From Motacilla alba alba (lineage: Eukaryota > Chordata > Aves > Passeriformes > Motacillidae): 64,000 bases of DNA. The notes beneath the pieces were generated by a model. That model worked only from the letters and a program-made list of their open reading frames with translations, was not told the DNA's origin and searched no databases. The position numbers and the translations under genes are program-made. Positions 49,067-61,924 of this stretch are shown piece after piece. The stretch is taken from NCBI RefSeq assembly GCF_015832195.1, contig NC_052046.1, forward strand, positions 30,284,911 to 30,348,910, given 5' to 3'. Position 1 is the first letter of the stretch, and every line of letters starts with the position of its first letter.

Positions 49067-51750
49067 AAAAACAGCAGAAGTAGAATTTCTTGTGTGTTAT
49101 TTTGGTATTTTAGACTGAATTATTGTGACATTTTAGGAATGCATGGACTATTCAAGACACCTCAGTTAATGCAAAGGGAATTCAGATGGTGAAAAAAGAT
49201 CACATGCCAGGTATATCTTTAACAGGCTTCTGATTTGTTTATCTGTCTTCAAAATGAGGAAGGCTAGTATTCTACAGATAGGAAGAGATTTTTGGAGCAT
49301 GGTGTTTGGGGTGCTGTAAAAACATGCAAGCTGATTGAGACATACTTCCAGATTTTTTTTCCTGCAAAACTGTTGGAAACATAGTTATGAGGGTGTTGTA
49401 GGGCTTTTTTCTTGATTCTTAATAGAAAATCTAATTGAACCTTAAAAAAAGCCCAAACAAACAACTATATTGCAAAAGTTATTTCTACAAATATTTTTAA
49501 AATTATATCTATTACAGAGTTGATTTGCAGTCATGTGAGGGAAGAAATCTTCCCAGATTATTTTGTGTGGAATTATTTTGAATTTAACTTTAGAAGTTTA
49601 CAAAGCTAAAATTATTTCTGTCCCCATTTTCAAATAGGTCACATTACTCTTTTCTAAACATTTTGTTTACTGTATTGTCTGAAAATGCTGTTACTGCTTG
49701 GAGGATCAAAGAACTTCCTCTTGCTTCCTAACTGATTGTAACAGAGTGCCCTGATGGTCTTGGTGACATTAGGTTGTGGATCCTGAGAGCACCAAGTTCT
49801 TCTGAAGGTGCTTCACCTGCTCTCCAAAATCCAGGTGCATCTTGCAGAATTGAACTTTTCTGAGATGTGCTGATATGACTCAGCCTGGTATGCTCATATA
49901 GTGAGCAAAACAGGTGTTTTTAGTGGTCTCTGCATACATTAGATATTGAAGTACAAAGAGGTTCCCATTTTGCACGAAAAATTTTATTCCTCGTTCAATA
50001 TTTTTTGTACCATGTAAGATAAGAACCTGACTGAAATTTTCAGGGCTGGCTGAAATCAAAACAGTGATTTATAATGACAGTTCTTGTAGCTTTGCGAAGA
50101 GATAAACGATTGTTGTAGATGTACAAAGCATCTGTGTTTTTGGAAGGAAGAAGTAAATGGCACAGATAGTTTAGAAGATCTATAGCAGATTGAGGAGCAG
50201 ACTTGTTGTAGAAGGGACTTGGGAGTGAGTAGGAATTTTGTTTTTCCTTGAAGAAGAGATATATATTTGTTTTAGTGTATTCTTTAATTCAGATGGCAAC
50301 TCAAAAGTGTCTGCTTTTTTAATGCAGCTTTCCTAGAACTGCTTAGCTGTAAGTTGGGCAAAAATAGCTTGTGTTGACTTAGTAACCATAAGTGGTCAAT
50401 GTAATAAAAATATAGTTGGAGCCCATTAATCTAATTGTAAATTGTTCTTCTATCCCCCTCAAGAAAAAAGCAGAATCTCAGATGGAGGCTTTTCAGTGTA
50501 ACCGGTATATGCCAGTGATGTTTTTCAGACTGATTTGTAGTATTGACCTGGAAATGTGAGTGTTTTTACCTTCAGGCAGACACCATTTTCTTGCCCCAGA
50601 AGTATCAAATTGCTGCAGATAAATTATGCAAATTGGGTGCTTTTTTTGCCTTCAGTTATTTTGCAGGTCAACTTTGAAAACTATCCTCAAATTGTGTTAA
50701 AAAATTTTCTTTCAGAGGTAGAACTTACCTGGAAATATTTCTAATAATATTGCCTTCTTAGTCATGTGATACTGAAACTCATAAGATTTCTTTAGACACA
50801 AACAACAGTCACTTTTTATTTGGCTAGAAGCTGTCCGCTGGGGACCAGTGAAGCAAGAAGAATGATTTGTGGTTGAGGCTCATTAAATACAACAGCTTTC
50901 TTTGCCTTTTTTCCCAAGAAAGTGACTATTACCCCCCAGGGCCAAGCATTTGGGTAGTACATTCACAGCAGAGTGTTTGGTGGGATGCCATTTAGAAGTG
51001 TCCAGAGACTATTTTAAGAAGCTAACAATTTAGAGGTATTTAGCTAGCCTGCAGCTAGGGATAGTTTGGGACTGTTAGGAAAGACATGCAATGACTGTGA
51101 CAGTAAGAAAGATACAGATCACTGCATCTGTGTGTACTGATTCCAGTTTTATTCACAGGATTATCAGTTATTCATGGATATTTATTCTCAAAAGAGGTGT
51201 TTGGTAAGGTGTATGAGAAAAGTAAATTGTTCACACTGCCCATGGACAATTCTGTAATAAACTCTGGTAGTCCTGTGGTGTAGGAGGCGGGGAGCGGGCT
51301 TCTGTGAATAAATAAATAGTTTAAAGAGGTACCTGTTTAATATTTAACAATGGAGAATATTAGCTGCTGTGTACCTTGTGCACCCTGGTTTAATGATGCA
51401 TGTTTTCACTTGAATCAGAGGTGGTCCAGACAGTGAGTTTGTGGGGAAGGTGTTGTACTTGTGTATTTGATAAAAGCTGAAAAATCCTCAGTGTATTTTG
51501 AATAAAGGCAGTAAGAGTATTTTTTTACATTTGCCACACAAATGAGATCTGTACAATTGGCATATATTTCCAAAGTCTGTTTATCAGAAACCTTTTAAAC
51601 CAAAGCAAGACCATCAGAGCTGCACAGCTGCAAGAAGTCTGGCATCAGGAAACAGACCCTTGATGGAAAAGGCTGTGGAACTGCATTGTTGATTCTTGTG
51701 GAATAAGATTGTGTTTTATGAATGTGAAATTGAGAGATTTTGTTCACTCA

Positions 51751-52137
51751 TAAAATCATGAAATCGTAGAATAGTTTGGTTTTGAAGGGATTTTAAAGAT
51801 CATCTAGTTCCAACATCCCACTAGACCACGTTATTCACAGCCCCATCCAGCCTCGCCTTGAACGCTTCCAGGGATGAGGAAGCAACATCTTCTGTGGGCA
51901 GCCTGTTCCAGTGCCTTATCATCTTCACAGTAAAGAATTTCTTTCTAGTATCTAATCTCTACCTGCCCTCTTTCAGTTTGAAGCCATTCCCCCTTGTCGT
52001 GTCACTAGATGCTCTTGCATGCAATCTCTCTCCAGCTTTTATTTAGGCACACTTCAGGCACTGGAAGGCTACAAGGCCTTGTCTTTTCCAGGCTGGACAA
52101 GTTAGCTCTTGCTCATCATTCTTGTCAGATCCTCCAC
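51751..52137 (-). mobile_element. CR1 LINE 3' fragment (antisense)
   Basis: The + strand is the reverse complement of a CR1 3' region. It starts with a degenerate octamer end (CATGAAATCGTAGAAT), then AAAGATCATCTAGTTCCAAC, CAGCCTCGCCTTGAACGC, GGGCAGCCTGTTCCAGTGCC, CCATTCCCCCTTGTCGTGTC and TCTTTTCCAGGCTGGACAAG. The order and content fit avian CR1 well. The end at 52137 is approximate. It has no coding capacity. Confidence 0.85.
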
Positions 52138-55010
52138 TGGAAACCTGTGGTGAATGTGCCTAGCCAAGCACAGAAATTGTGATTTTAAAGGTATAAATAG
52201 AATACATGCAGCGCGTGGATCTGGATTTGAGGATAAATGTTCATCCGTATGTTCGAGTGGAAAGGATTGCAGTTTTGTGTAGTAGATAATTCAAAATGGG
52301 ATTAAATATTCTGGTATTTAAAGTGTATGGAAAAAAAAGTATCTTTGTTACAGAGCTTTGAGAAGAGTTGTTTACCTTGTTGTGGAAGTACAAAAACATA
52401 CTAAGAAAAGCACTGAAAGGCTCAAAAACTCAAGTAGCATTTTTTGAGCTGTGAATTAAACAGAGTGGAAGCAGGCTGACTGCTTCAACTCTGCCATAAT
52501 CAGAATAAACAGTGGTTTGGAGGTAGAAATCGTCCATTTGAGAACCAATTACCATGACTTTTTTTCTGAGCTCTGTTCAGTTATCCATGGGGTCACAGAT
52601 CTGAAAACCAAGTTTGTTGATGTCCAGGACATGATTTGTTTCTTCATGATAAGATTTTGGTTTTGCAAAGCCCTGTCACTAGTGTTTATAATCTCTGTTC
52701 CTCTGCAGACATTTGAGGTGGTGGGATGTTAGAATAAACCCTAATACAAAGTAAAATCACATATTTGGTGGTTTAGATTTGTGAAGTAGAAATTCAGAGG
52801 TGAAGACAAGTCTGCCAGGTGGAACAGAACTGAGCTGCATTGTTTTGCTTCTCTGTTGTTTTTGGCTATGCATATTTTATTTCAATGCTTGCATTCTCAG
52901 TTGCAGGATTTTCTCAATTTTGATACCTCAGTATTTTCATAGAGATGAATTTGCTTCGCTTCTTCCACAGCAGGAGTAATGTATTATTAAAAGGCAACGG
53001 AGAAGTCTTTTAAATAATTAAGCAGGTTTCAGTAATAAAAACACTAAGGGGAAAAAAGAGAGAAAGGAAACAATTGAAATAAACATGATTTTTTATTGAC
53101 AGTATATTGTTGGGTTTTTTTCTGAGTAGGTCTTTTAAAACTGTCGGTTGAGCACACAAACTATAGGTCACTTTCCATCATTTATGAGAGACCCAGACTT
53201 AAGTTTATGCAGGGAAAAAAGCCCCAAGTGCCCCAACCAAAAATCAAACAACCAAAGCAAACTAAATCACAAAGCATTTTATTCATCAATCATACACAAG
53301 AAAGCTTAAATTTAGTAATTAGTCTGCTGGAAGGCAAACACTCCCAGATGGGTTACTGGCTTTTAAAATGGTGAGCACTGGATACATAACTCCTTGAATA
53401 TTGCTTTGTTTGATTACATTTTTAAATTATTGAAAGATGAAAGTAACTTGATTTTTCTGTGCTATTGAAAACTAAAACAGCACTTGCTGTATTTAAAATC
53501 TTCTGAACACACAGAAGGAATCCACAGTGATTTTTTTCAGACTGACACATAAAACTGCACTGGAAGTTGAAGTAAAACTATGGCTAAGGAAGTCAGTACT
53601 CAAGGAAGCAGCCAGCACTGAGTCTGATCTCTCAAGTGGGATTCTTTTTCATTGTCCAGATGGTGGTAAGTGACAGCAGGCTCTGTCTTTGCAGGACATC
53701 GTCACCTGGATCAGGGGAAATTCCACAAACCAAGACTTCCCAGACTGCATTTGTTTTTAGATACAGCTGATCTGTGATCCTATGTGATCACTCCAGCATG
53801 TCTAATCCATTGCTGTTGTTTGCCTTAAGCTACATACAAAACACCTCCTTTGTTAAATGTGTAATAAGACTGTTGTATGTGATGCTATCTGCATAGGCAG
53901 GAATAATTTCTGATGACTGCCAGCAAGTGTCTTACCCATAAGCAAATCGGTTATTTCTGTGGCAGCAACTGCATGAGTCAGCTGTTGGATCAGAGTCCTG
54001 GTACAACAATTGCCTGTTGACAGAGCCCCTCAGTTCAGATGCTAACTACCTAGGGCAGTAATTAAAATGACAAGTGGTGCTTATCAGTTGTCTTGGGCAC
54101 AGGAGGAGCCTTTTGGGGGAATCTCTTTAGGCTGCCTGAAATTCTTCTGTGGAGAGGTCCTATAACAGTTAATCAGACGTGTTGTTCTGAAGGAGCAGTT
54201 CAGCCAGTAACCTTGTCTCAGGTCATCTTGTCCTGTCATGTACACACAAACTGACAGGGGGCAGGTCCTGGACCACCCAGCAAACTGATGGGTAAGTGCA
54301 TGGAGTATGTGCAGAGGCAGAGCCACAGTGCAAAGTTAAATCCACATGTCAGAATTATAAATTGAATTGCATAGATTGTGCTGCAGTATTACAGGTATGT
54401 GTAAAGTGCTAAGTTGGTATCATTTTTATCAAGCCCACCATTTTTAGCACTGTACTTAAAACAAATTTTCAACAAAAAATGACTAATAATCATTAGCTTT
54501 TAGCTTCTTTCTTTATGAGTATTTATGCCAACTAAAACCTATGGATTCAGTCTGTATTTTAGTGAACAGAATTTGAGCTGTTCAAATGACAGAGGACAGT
54601 GCCATCACATAGTTGGCCTAAAACCTGGGAGATTGACTGCCACGGTTGTCCTGATAAAGGCAGTTCTTGTGATAGAATGCATCTGACTATACTTGCACGT
54701 TGGACCTGAAGATTCCGTAGCGCTTTGACCTTTTCCTAATGCGTATGGGTTCTTTTCAGAGCACTGTCTCTAAAATAAATAAAATCTTAAAAAATTAAAC
54801 CCTTGCTTTATCTGATTGTCTCCTGAGCTAATGTACAAGGAGACTTTGCCATACCTGTGCCATAATGCCTGTAGGTAGACATTAGTGTCAAATAAGTAAT
54901 GTCCTGTTGTTGAAGTGAATCTTGAATTTCTGAAGCATTTGTTGATTTTTCCACACATATGGTACTATAAAAAAGCTCTGAATAAACCACCTTTTTCAAA
55001 ACAAAAAATG

Positions 55011-55598
55011 ACCAGTGCTGTTTAACATCTTTGTGAGCAACATGGACAGTGGGATTGAGCGCACCCTTGGCAAGTTTGCCAGCACCAAGCTGAGTGGTGT
55101 AGTCAGCACACTGGAGGGAAGGGTGGCCATCCAGAGGGACGTGGGTAGGCTTGAGAGGCAGACCTGACCTGTGAGAGCCTCATGAAATTCAGCAAGGCCT
55201 AGTGCAAGGTCCTGTACATAGGCCAGGACACTTCCGAACACAAACTGGAAGAAGGATTCATTGAGACCAACTCTACAGGTAAGGACTTAAGGATGCTGGT
55301 CAGTGAAAAACTTCTTACAAGGGCATGTAGCGATAGGACAAGAGAGAATCTCTTCAACTTGACAAAGTAGGTTTAGATTTGATACCATTAAAAATTCTTT
55401 AGTGTGTGGGTGGTGAGGCACTGGCACAATTTATCCAGATGCCGCATTCCTGGAAGTGTTCAAGGACAGGCTGGATGGGGCTTTGTGCAACCCAGTGTAT
55501 TGGAAAGCGTCCCTGTCCATGGCAGGGGCAGTGATATTCAGATTATCTCTAAGATACCTTCCAATATAAAAGATTCTATGACTCTATGATTCTATGAT
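55011..55598 (+). mobile_element. CR1 LINE 3' end including end of reverse-transcriptase ORF
   Basis: A sense CR1 copy of about 590 bp. Its first 180 bp are the decayed end of ORF2: GTGCTGTTTAACATCTTTGT, then ATGGACAGTGGGATTGAGCG and so on. A small deletion after GCAAGTTTGCCAGC and later stop codons break it. The 3' untranslated part follows (GACAGGCTGGATGGGGCTTT). It ends in three tandem octamers at 55573-55596 (ATTCTATG, ACTCTATG, ATTCTATG), the diagnostic CR1 terminus. It is the longest and best-ended CR1 copy in the window. Confidence 0.93.
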
Positions 55599-56420
55599 TT
55601 CATCCCTTCTGTCCTAACCTAGTGACCTGTCAGCTGTACTCTTTTCCAATGATCTGCTGCTAAAAGTACGTAAAACAACACTGCTTTTATAAGTTCCTCT
55701 GTTTCAGTGTCAGTTACATGTCTCTTCATGAACTGTATAGGAAACAGCTGATTGGCCTGGATAGGTTAGATGCAACACAATCCTCTCCTTTCACAAGTTC
55801 CGTTACTAAATCCCTCTGCACAAGAGCAAGGAAGGTTTCTCAGGTGAATGGGGTTGCATGTTAGTTAGTCGAACAACACCAAAATTGAGATGGAGAATTT
55901 TTGGATGTACCAGGTTGAGTATCATAAGAAAAATGTAAGTAGATATTCAAGGGAAAAAGGGATAGCTATCAGTTTTTTATTGCTGCATGTAAAAAAAAAC
56001 CTAATTCCATTGATAGACCTCTGTGCCTAATAACAGCATGCATCATGTGACCTTACTGTGTTTGTTCCAACTACAACTTTGTTAGGCTTCTAAAACTTGT
56101 TTTGTTAATAACATATGGCAGTGAAACAGTTGTTAAGCCTTTATTTTAGACTTTGTTTAGAGCAGCTGTGCAAATTATCTATGCACTATGATCCATCAAA
56201 ATATTTCTTGTTATTGCTGTGACTGCATTCTTTCCTTGTACATTATGTACAGTACCTCTAAAAATGCATTTTGGTGTCAAAGAGAAGTGAGTGTTAATTC
56301 TTCAAAGACTGACTTTACTGTACAAATGTTTTCAAGGGCAGCTCTCATGTCCTGTCATGCAGCAGACTTTGTGAGATGTTTGATATTTGGGTTTGGTAGT
56401 TCTGGTTCTTGGTTGGTTTT

Positions 56421-56457
56421 GGGGGGGGGGGGGGGGTTGTTTGTTTGTTTGTTGTTG
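56421..56457 (+). repeat. Poly-G run (16 G) followed by TTTG repeats
   Basis: Sixteen consecutive G at 56421-56436, then TTG/TTTG units to about 56457. It is a simple repeat likely to vary in length between individuals and to be error-prone in sequencing. It has G-quadruplex potential on the sense strand. Confidence 0.9.
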
Positions 56458-58532
56458 TGCAGGGATTTTTCTACCCCAGAATACACATTTGAGCAGCCAT
56501 TGAAACAGAGCGCATAGAAAGCCATGTGATAACTCTGATACTTTGTGGATAAAAGTACCTGAGTAAAGGCGCTTACAATGCTACTGGAGTAACTGCTAGT
56601 ACATTTCAAATGATGCACAATTTCTTAATGCTAATTATCTGACCTAAATGAAATCATTAATCTTTATCCTTCAGTATGTGAATATGAGAGTTTTCAGCCA
56701 TTGTAAAGAGAGCTTTTGTGTGTGTGCATGTACACATATGCTTAACTTGATTTGTTTCTTGTTTAAAGCTGAATGCTACAATATCTAGGTGCCATAATTG
56801 CATTGGTAGTATAATGCACCTTTTAAATTTATTCCTAATACAGGAATACTGCATAATAATAAAAATGTGAGCACTATGAAAACTCTTCCTTAGGTAAATA
56901 GTTACCATTTGTGCAGTTTCATCACTGTGGTACTGTTGACTGGTAATTACACAGCGACTCAAGGGAGCCTGTATCTCTCCCACAGTCCCTGCTCACGTGC
57001 TTCTGTGTGGCAAGTAATTCTTCAGTCTAATGGTGCAACCACATGCCAGCTTTCTGGGGATTGTTTCACAGCTGCATCTTCTTCTGTCTTGCAGTAGTGA
57101 TTCAAAGTACAGGGAGATGCAGGGACTGCTGTTTAACACAGGAAATATCTGTAAAGACGTGCTTCTTAACTCTTGGAAGTATTTATTAGTTAACTATAAT
57201 TTTAGTACTTAGTTGTTGTAGAGATAGAGGAATGTCTGTAAAGAGAAAGAAGTGGAGAAGGAGTTATGTTTTTTTGTTTCATTTCAAATCTAAGGGAGCC
57301 TAAGAGAAACTTAGATGTTTGGGGTTTTAGTTATTGTTCCTGGTTTGGTTTTGTGGGTTTTTTGTAGACTATTTCATGGAACTCAATTTTTCAGCTGCAG
57401 TAGTTACATGCAGAGCATGAGGGTGGAGCTGCTGCCAGATCAGACCACTGGAAATGTGTCCCTTTTCTGATGGGACTCATTGGCTCAGAGAAAAGCTATG
57501 CCATACTGTTTATGAAAAGATAAGAATAGCATTTGACTTGTTTTGCCATCAGGGATGAGCTGTTGAGCTGGCACAGCTAGAGCTGCATTCTTCCTATGTT
57601 AAAGGAGAGTGTAGAATGCCAGGGCTATTGGGCTGAATACCCAGCTGTAGGTAAATGCTAAGTTTCCCTTTTGAGGATTTCGATTTTGGCTTGGGCAGAT
57701 ATATTTTGTATCTCCTTAAAATCTGCTTCTAAAAATGCCTTCTGGGTTAAAGCTTTGTACTCTTTCATTTTGGTCACCTTCATTAGTTCCACATTCTGTG
57801 TTCTTGTGTCATACCCTCATATCAGGGCCCCTTGCTCTGTACTTCAGATACCTTGCTACAGTTTTTTCTCATTCCTAGCATTCTTTAGGAATTGTCTATG
57901 ATTAGACTATCCTTTCCCAGAACATTTTTCCCCTTTATCGAGATATTTGTTGATCAATCACATAGACAGTTTCTCCACTGAATTGTTTATGGAAAAAGGA
58001 GAAAATGAGGAAATCTGATCTAAAGAGCATGTACTGAGCTGACAGCATGAACTGTTGAATATTTTCCAAGTCTTTACTGTATCTAGATTTAGGAATCTCT
58101 TGATTACTGGTACTGAATTGCCATTGAATATATTAATAAATATTTGAATACATCAATATTAATCTGCACAATTTATAAAAGTTGTTTTCTAAGATAATAG
58201 AATAACCTTTATGGACAGTCGCTGTGACCTTCCTCTGCTCAGATTAGATTAGTTTAGCACTTCAGTTAATACTGCCTGAGGCCCTATGTGCTTATGAGGA
58301 AGTTTCAGTCTTTTATTAATTTCTCCCAGTTTGACCACTAAATAAACTTTAGCTGAGTAGCTGAGTCCCTGTGTGCTGCTTAAGATCAATTCACTTGTCT
58401 CCCATCACAGTTTACTCTTAAGTGACTTTACCTTTTCTTTCTTAGAATGTCAGAGCATAAGATGTAGAAAATGAAAGAATAATTTCTACATTGGGCACTC
58501 ACAATAACTTTTGATTTTCTTGCCATGTCCAG

Positions 58533-58631
58533 TCTCCATCTCCAGATTCCTCTTCACCTCGTGGTGCTGAATCATCAAGCAGACAACATCATCAGGATGT
58601 CTGCAGTACAGCAGAGGCTTCTAATAAAGAG
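58533..58631 (+). CDS. APBA1: APBA1 coding exon 3, residues 385-417
   Basis: The acceptor CATGTCCAG precedes 58533. The 33 codons read SPSPDSSSPRGAESSS...ASNKE, matching the Ser/Pro-rich linker that follows the CASK-binding region in Mint1 (human begins SPSPGSSSP). Phase is 0 on both sides and the length is 99 nt, so the exon can be skipped without a frameshift. The donor GAG|GTAGAG at 58632 is weak, lacking the usual A at +4 and G at +5. The central part (RQHHQDVCST) differs from my memory of the mammalian sequence and is one residue longer overall. The segment is probably a flexible, phosphorylatable linker before the PTB domain. Confidence 0.93.
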
Positions 58632-61600
58632 GTAGAGTAAAACCTTTTTAAAGGCCAGAGTCTGGTTCATGCTGCTTATGCCTTTTCATTTTCCTTGCTC
58701 CCTTGTACCTATGCAATCCCTTTTCTTCTTTTTTCTTTCCTTGTGCAACTTTACCTTATGCTTGCCCAGCTGTCTAATTGAATTTCTAACATACTGAAGA
58801 CTTTTTATTGTGGCATTTCTGACTCTGTGTTCAGCTGTCACTAAATTTGTTTGACAGGCTGCAGGGCACTGATTTATCAAACAGCCAACATCCCCTCTGT
58901 AGCAGAGACAAAACAAAGAAGCCTTTTCCTTTTTTCCACCCACTAAGAAAGAGTATTTGTCAGCCAGATGAAAAAGTGCTTAAATTAAATTATTATGTTA
59001 TAAATTATGCTGCTTAATATTTTGTCATTGTAGAAACTGGCCTGCAAGTGATTCTTAATCAGAATTCAATTCCTGACTCCAGGCTTCTCAGAATAAAGCT
59101 GCATAGTTTGGGGTTTTTCCCCTCACCTGGTAGTGCTTTAGGCAGTACTTCCACCAAAACAAAATAAGTATGAATGGAATTGCTAATAGTGTAAAAAGAA
59201 AATAATCTGAAAAAAGGATTTGGATTTGGGTAGAGTGGCAGGTTCTGTAAACAGAAAAAGCAGCAAAAATTTGGTTTGTTTGCCTTTTTTCATAAACTTG
59301 AAAACGATCTAGAAACTGCCATAATAAAATACCATATTGTTACTGAAACCAATGGATGAGTAATTGTCCAAAATTAAAATCTGATCTACTATAAGTGGAT
59401 TAAAAATGTAATGCAAATAATCCAATTGTTCCTTTTTGCTTTTGCAATTATCAAGGGATAGAAAAGCTTGTAACATGTACATAATTGTGCGAGTCTGCAT
59501 TGCATTTAGAAAATAATGAAAAATTTCAAAAGACTGAAAAAAGCCATAATTTTTCATATTCTTAAGTTTTCAACTATAGACCACATCTTTACGTTTTCCT
59601 CTGCTTTAATGTTAGCTTATTAAAGCCTTAAGCATTCTTTGCTACAGACTTTATCACTTTGTATTTTGTATTTTAGCTATTTTTAGGTTTTAGTAAACTT
59701 CTCCAAAGAAGGAAAACAAACAAAATGCTGCTGATTTCAATTGTTAGGATGTGCTTACACATAGTTACAGTGGTGGTAAACCAGGTTTCACTGTAGAATG
59801 TATTGGGCTATTAGTTTCCCTCAGATGGGGAATAATTCCCACTTTAGTATTCCTAATGCAAGAATAAAAGTGATAAAACAACCTGATAATTTCTGGAATT
59901 TTAGGTCTTAGAGAAACATTTTTTATTAACTATAAATTTATAATAGCAGATGGCAACAAGATGATTGAAAGTAATAAAATATTAATGACCTTGATATATC
60001 ATTATTCATGGCTATGTAAAATTAAAAGGTGTAGGTTTCCACCTATTGGTAACTTTACCTCTTACTTTACTCTTCTGATGGTTTTTGTAGAATGCCTTTC
60101 TACCTGGGTAATGAACAAGAACAATTATATTTGTGAGTGAGAATAAAGACATACATGATGGTGGTTTGCCCCACTCTATCTTGAAAATAAGTTGCTAGTT
60201 AAGGGTGCTGAACAGTTGCTAAATATGTATCAAAGATTTTGTTCACTTCTTAAAAAGAAATAAATACTTTGTAAAGTATTTGTGTATGTGAGCTGCCTCT
60301 TGTTGGTAGGGGGTTTGTCCTCTATGCCTGTCAGAGCCCAATGTTTGAATGCCCCCTTCAGCACTACATCAGCAACTATTACAAACAGTTGTTGGAGTCC
60401 ATATAGATAGGTGGTCCTGTGGGAGCATTCATCTGAGGAGATGAAAGAGCCACAGATGTGAAAAGGCATGTCAGTGTCCTCACAGCAGCTTAAATGCGTT
60501 GGCAGCAACAGATCACTGATTATTGACATCTTCATTGATGCTAGTACAGAACCTGATGTACAGGATTCTTGGATTGTCAACGTGGCTTAGTAATTTTCAT
60601 AGGGAATGAAAAGAACTTATAGCTTGCACAGGCTCAGTTGTCTGTGTCACATGCCTTTTGTTTTTAATTCACAAATTTTATTTATAGGAAGACATGCATC
60701 ATTGGTTAAAAATATTATTTGTTATATCAATTTTCCATATCTTACAAAGGAAAAGACTCCATGGGGTTAAGTCAGTCAACCTAACTGTCACCTTTCTAGT
60801 TTTACCTGAGTTTTCCACTAGTACACAGACCCTGGTAAGTTGCCTGTTGCAAAGAAAAATAATTAGGCATATATTTCTATGTATATAATCTGGAAATATA
60901 CCTAAAATTAATGAAGATTTAATGCATTATGCTGATCATGTGTATAGATTTTCTTTTAATAGAATGCTATTAAGCAGTCATTGGAGGAGTTACTGTTAGT
61001 ACAATCAGTCATAGATTCATTAACTATCTGCTTACCTGTTGATGATAGCAGCAGGTATTTCAGTATATCCATTACAAATTATATAGTGCCACACACAAAT
61101 TTTTTGGATAAATTTTTGTATGTGGTTTATGTTACTAATTAAACAAAGTGGTGAATCTCACTCACTGAAAGTTGTAGCCACCAGAATCTGAAGGGTTAGT
61201 CTCATAGTCTTTCACAGAAAATACCAGTAGGATGTGTGGTATTACTTTAGTGTGTGTATTTACATGCACAGGTCAAGATTCTATTTATTCCTTCACTATT
61301 TATGTAACTGGTCCTACCAAATGTGTTTTTGTGCTCCATACTGTGTAAGCACAGTTGCTGCTAAGATCATGATGAATCTGGTTATCCCAGAGAATAGAGG
61401 CTGCGCCATAACCTGTAAAAACCTAGAAAGCTTTTTGTAGGGACTATTAATATGAGGGATACATCTAAAACCATTCCTAATGAATAACTGTATTTTGTTA
61501 ATGATGGCTTCAGTCTTGAATTATACCAGTGAAGTGCAATTTTTATATTCCTGTATGCATTTATTTGTAGTTGGAAGATTTCCTGATTATTAAAAGTAGT

Positions 61601-61884
61601 GCACCTATTGGTAGATAATTAGTGCACTAGTGAAGACCAACAAGTAAGTGAAGTCTGGTCTTACCATATTGTCTACTAAATTGACACAAATGGAATATGT
61701 TGAATTTACTCCAGTAGGTGCTTAGAGCTTGAAAACAATAAATTTAAAAAATAATGAGTGGTTCTGTCTTTACTAATAGCTATGGTTAATTTTAAGTTTG
61801 GTTTTTTTTTTGGCATGGAGAATATTTTAATGCATATTTGTGCATGCTATGTTCTGTTTGAAATCCTTTTTGTCTTAATTACAG
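58632..61884 (+). other. APBA1: APBA1 intron 3 (about 3.25 kb)
   Basis: From the weak donor GTAGAG to the acceptor CTTAATTACAG ending at 61884. It is AT-rich with no recognised repeat or exon. The small reading frames in it lack splice context. Confidence 0.88.
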
Positions 61885-61924
61885 TCCAGAAAAAGCTTGG
61901 CTTCATTTCCAACGTATGTTGAAG
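61885..61924 (+). CDS. APBA1: APBA1 coding microexon 4, residues 418-430
   Basis: A 40-nt exon between acceptor TTAATTACAG and a strong donor GAAG|GTAAGA. It encodes SRKSLASFPTYVE plus the first base (G) of the next codon. This matches the segment just before the PTB domain of Mint1, where mammals continue with Val-Pro-Gly. The exon is phase 0 in and phase 1 out, so skipping it would shift the frame. The continuation encoding the start of the PTB domain is not found before position 64000. The gene is therefore truncated by the window edge, not broken. Confidence 0.93.

Larger units (their letters stand above)
48029..58532 (+). other. APBA1: APBA1 intron 2 (about 10.5 kb)
   Basis: Donor GTGAGT at 48029, a near-consensus site. 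The acceptor CATGTCCAG ends at 58532. The interior is AT-rich and holds a T/G tract, two CR1 fragments and a poly-G run, listed separately. 49.1-51.7, 52.2-55.0 and 56.5-58.5 kb show no identifiable element. An A/C-rich stretch at about 53211-53270 is low complexity. Reading through the donor would add 38 codons before a stop at 48140-48142. Confidence 0.9.

Noticed and set aside
54996..55241. 81-codon minus-strand frame
   Set aside because: It is the reverse shadow of the decayed CR1 reverse-transcriptase end at 55011.
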